DNA of 64,000 nt, from positions 124,001 through 188,000 of the forward strand of contig JAJFLC010000015.1 of assembly GCA_021772895.1 (NCBI GenBank), in the 5' to 3' direction. Source of the DNA: Mariprofundaceae bacterium (lineage in GTDB: Bacteria > Pseudomonadota > Zetaproteobacteria > Mariprofundales > Mariprofundaceae). Every line of letters starts with the position of its first letter. Within the stretch, counting starts at the first letter, position 1. The translations under genes and the position numbers were made by a program. The notes beneath the pieces were generated by a model. It was not told the origin of the DNA. It saw nothing but the letters and a program-made list of their open reading frames with translations, and did not search any database. Of this stretch, positions 62,041 to 64,000 are shown in pieces.

Positions 62041-62473
62041 ACCACCTTATCAATTTCGACCTGGGCCAAGGCTGGATCGGCAGTAAGAGCTGGATCAGCA
62101 GCAATCACAGCCAGAGCCGAGGATAAATCCAAGCATCCATGCCGTACCGTTCCATGTGTGGTGTGGTGCAGGTAGTGGAGTAGCAGTGAGTGTTGAAGGT
62201 AAAATACCAATGTTAGTATGTTCTTCCGGTGAGCCATCCGTAGCATAAACGGTGCCTCGGTGATCTTCTTTTTTTACCCATTTTTTGTTCAATTCATTGA
62301 ACACTGTAACCTTTCCCACTCCGATGGTCGCAGGTGGTGTCACATCGGTTACGTGGGCTGGAACCAACGATTTTTTTTTCAACAGGATCAAGATCAAAGA
62401 CATCGGTACCCAATAATTCAAACGTGACCGGATGATAGTGGAAAATAGGAATGTTGTTAGTTGTCATTGGCAT
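62034..62473 (-). pseudogene. Decayed tail-fibre assembly chaperone (copy 2)
   Basis: A decayed paralogue of the gene at 63413. It starts well (ATG 62473 with GGAG, MPMTTNNIPIFHYHPV) but an A9 run at 62371-62379 shifts the frame by one base before SLVPAHVTDV; the HHTWNGTAW block follows. Then about 100 codons are missing: the frame ends GSGCDCC, while LSSALAVIAADPALTADPAL and QVEIDKVVW are read in another frame. One base less in the A run would restore the first join. Confidence 0.8.
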
Positions 62474-62485
62474 CTGAATATCTCC

Positions 62486-63367
62486 TTAATATTTAACTAG
62501 AAACTGAACTGCGCGATTGCGGGGGCGGGTTTCAGAGCCAACATTGACACCTGTTGGATACACCCATGAGCTAAGACCATTGTTATCAACTGTAGAGGAT
62601 GATGGGGATAATGTGTAAGCACCTCCAGCACTAGAGCCTCTAGGCTCCAGATGTTTGTGATCCTGAAACTGGTCGCCCTGCCCAGAGCCGAGAGCTCGGC
62701 CACTATCGATGCCTCGAGCATCATCCCAGCCACGTAAAAATTCGCCGCGTGTTTCAATCACGTTAAATGTGGTCGCGCCATCACCAACGCCGTGAGGAGC
62801 AACCACAATAGGCACGGCGGATGCGGTGGCTGTGGCATTGATACTGAGCGTGATAGATGTGCCTGAATCGATGCTTAAAACGGTAGTGGCAGCGGGGATT
62901 CCCGGGCCGGATATGGGCATTCCTGTAGCCATCTTGCTCGTGTCAGCAATATTGATAACACTTGGAGAAGCTATCGTAGTATCTCCAATGTCCTGAATGG
63001 TGGTTTTGTTAAACAACGCCGCATAAGTTGCGCGCGAAATTGCAGCACCGTTTCCCTTGAGATAGCCCGGTGCCACATCAATACCCGTGTAAGGAATGAG
63101 CCCTCCGACAGGAACCACCGAACTGGATGATACAATCAATGCGGATACAGCATCACGCACCTGCGTAAGATTTGTATGAGCCGGAGTAAGCCCTGCTGAT
63201 GTAATCAGGTTATGTAGCTCCTCTGTGATCATGTGATACCAATAATCCCCCAGAATTGTTGGCGGCACACCCGTCGCCGGGTCACCATTGCTGGCATAAC
63301 CTGTCGAAGGCGATACTGGAGGCGTAGGGGCAGATACAACAGCGCCTGATTCAAACTTTCTATCCAT
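62486..63367 (-). CDS. Phage tail fibre protein with collar domain
   Basis: A 293-residue protein. The N-terminal part is conserved-type (GDYWYHMITEELHNLITSAGL), the middle has the tail-collar motif (VGGLIPYTGIDVAPGYLKGNG, cited as GGLIPYTGIDVAPGYLKGN) and the C-terminus holds FLRGWDDARGIDSGRALGS, HKHLEPRGSS and RPRNRAVQFLVKY, as in many fibre tips. It lies between two chaperone copies. Confidence 0.82.
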   Translation of the reverse strand: MDRKFESGAVVSAPTPPVSPSTGYASNGDPATGVPPTILGDYWYHMITEELHNLITSAGLTPAHTNLTQVRDAVSALIVSSSSVVPVGGLIPYTGIDVAPGYLKGNGAAISRATYAALFNKTTIQDIGDTTIASPSVINIADTSKMATGMPISGPGIPAATTVLSIDSGTSITLSINATATASAVPIVVAPHGVGDGATTFNVIETRGEFLRGWDDARGIDSGRALGSGQGDQFQDHKHLEPRGSSAGGAYTLSPSSSTVDNNGLSSWVYPTGVNVGSETRPRNRAVQFLVKY

Positions 63368-63412
63368 GATAAATCTCCTTATCCCTTTTCCTGTCTATTG
63401 TGATGTTTTTCA

Positions 63413-64000
63413 TCACCACACCACCTTATCAATTTCGACCTGGGCAAGGGCTGGATCGGCAGCAAGCGTTGGGTCAGCAGCAATCACAGCCAGAGCATCG
63501 TCCAGTGCCAAACGTTTACCAAGAATGGTGCCTGCGCTGGCTGCATAGGCATCAGCTTTGGCGATAATCGAAGCTGCAATCACCGCAACGCTTAAGCCTC
63601 TGGCGGTTGCTATCGCCGATAACAACGGTGTGATAGATGCAGGGTCGGCAATCACAGCTCGGGCCTCTGCCTCCTGCTTGTTCCATGTATCCATTTCGGT
63701 TTGTGAGTAAGCGCCTCTAATGACAAAAACGGCCTGCTCGTAAGCTGTGCTGATTTCCATCTTTTTGGCATCCAGAGCTGAAACAAAATCAAACAACCAG
63801 GCTGTGCCATCCCATGTGTGATGCGCACCCGGTGGCGGCGTCACACTCAGTGTAGAAGGCAAAACACCAGGCATATCATGCTCTACCGGTGAACCATCCA
63901 CAGCATAAACGGTACCACGATGGTCTTCTGTTTCCGTCCATTTTCGAGCCGTTTCATCAAACACCTGCACCATGCCTGTCGCCACCGTAGCTGATGGCAT
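63413..64000 (-). CDS. Tail-fibre assembly chaperone, partial at window edge
   Basis: At least 195 residues; the paralogue at 62034 shows that about 45 N-terminal residues lie beyond the window, so ATG at 64000 is probably internal. HHTWDGTAWLFDF is followed by an Ala-rich helical tail with SQTEMDTWNKQEAEARAVIADP and IIAKADAYAASAGTILGKR, typical of fibre assembly chaperones. It is the intact copy of the pair. Confidence 0.75.
   Translation of the reverse strand: MPSATVATGMVQVFDETARKWTETEDHRGTVYAVDGSPVEHDMPGVLPSTLSVTPPPGAHHTWDGTAWLFDFVSALDAKKMEISTAYEQAVFVIRGAYSQTEMDTWNKQEAEARAVIADPASITPLLSAIATARGLSVAVIAASIIAKADAYAASAGTILGKRLALDDALAVIAADPTLAADPALAQVEIDKVVW

Larger units (their letters stand above)
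44650..64000. mobile_element. Prophage or prophage-derived element, left part
   Basis: The element starts at tRNA-Lys with a tyrosine integrase and runs past the window end. Gene order from the tRNA: integrase, excisionase-like protein, small early genes, cro and a repressor, lysis genes, tail fibres, tail tip, tape measure, chaperones, tail tube, tail terminator, then an IS1595 remnant and duplicated tail-fibre genes. Tail genes are of the lambda-like long non-contractile type. No terminase, portal, capsid or replication gene is visible in the window. Confidence 0.88.

Noticed and set aside
1-64000. CRISPR arrays, rRNA genes and known riboswitch folds
   Set aside because: No regularly spaced repeats, rRNA sequence or recognisable riboswitch motif was seen on either strand.

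Overview
This is a bacterial chromosome segment, most likely from a proteobacterium. The signs are serA-hisZ-purA with the HisRS-like HisZ subunit, an era-recO-pdxJ-acpS chain, a petABC bc1 complex, sdhCDAB followed by sdhE, and alaC-hom-thrC. The gene set would fit a marine or iron-oxidising Zetaproteobacterium or a close gamma/beta relative; that placement is inference. Most genes are on the minus strand, tightly packed and often joined by ATGA or TGATG overlaps.

Bases 1-7,200 carry purA, hisZ and serA (minus) and rnd with a coupled gene of unknown function (plus), then two small membrane proteins. Bases 7,200-9,400 are a scarred patch: short inverted repeats, an orphan 3' gene end with its own terminator, a membrane-anchored unknown protein whose last codons lie in an IS3-family element, and that element, whose orfB is broken by two frameshifts. 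Bases 9,472-15,059 form a housekeeping operon (era, recO, pdxJ, acpS, thiL, pgpA, a divergent CinA/PncC protein, one small unknown). Bases 15,138-19,429 are an accessory cluster: alpha/beta hydrolase, FMN reductase, DUF1801, FAD monooxygenase, TfoX-N, DUF1697 and a tautomerase. A TraB-family membrane protein, a decayed IS1595-family element, an RluA-type pseudouridine synthase and a three-lipoprotein operon (CsgG-like, DUF4810, DUF799) follow.

Bases 25,384-44,456 are core metabolism: recJ with an RpfE-like gene, threonine and alanine synthesis (alaC, hom, thrC), the cytochrome bc1 complex, rpe, a DUF1573-cytochrome c fusion, sdhE, succinate dehydrogenase, nnrD, a [2Fe-2S] protein, a YgjP-like metallopeptidase, an SDR and a PHP phosphatase.

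From a tRNA-Lys at 44,574 to the window end lies the left part of a prophage or prophage-derived element. An integrase/excisionase-like pair sits beside the tRNA, then a run of very small early genes, cro and a divergent repressor flanking a clear multi-site operator. A long leftward late operon holds lysis genes, tail fibres, tail tip, tape measure, tail chaperones and the tail tube. Four small genes are visible only because they exactly fill gaps through 1- or 4-base overlaps. The tail chaperone pair has the hallmarks of programmed -1 frameshifting at an A9 run directly before the tape-measure gene. Upstream of the tail terminator, where capsid genes would be expected, there is instead an IS1595 remnant and duplicated tail-fibre/chaperone genes, one of them decayed. 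The element is therefore rearranged, has lost its head genes, or is tailocin-like; the right end is outside the window.
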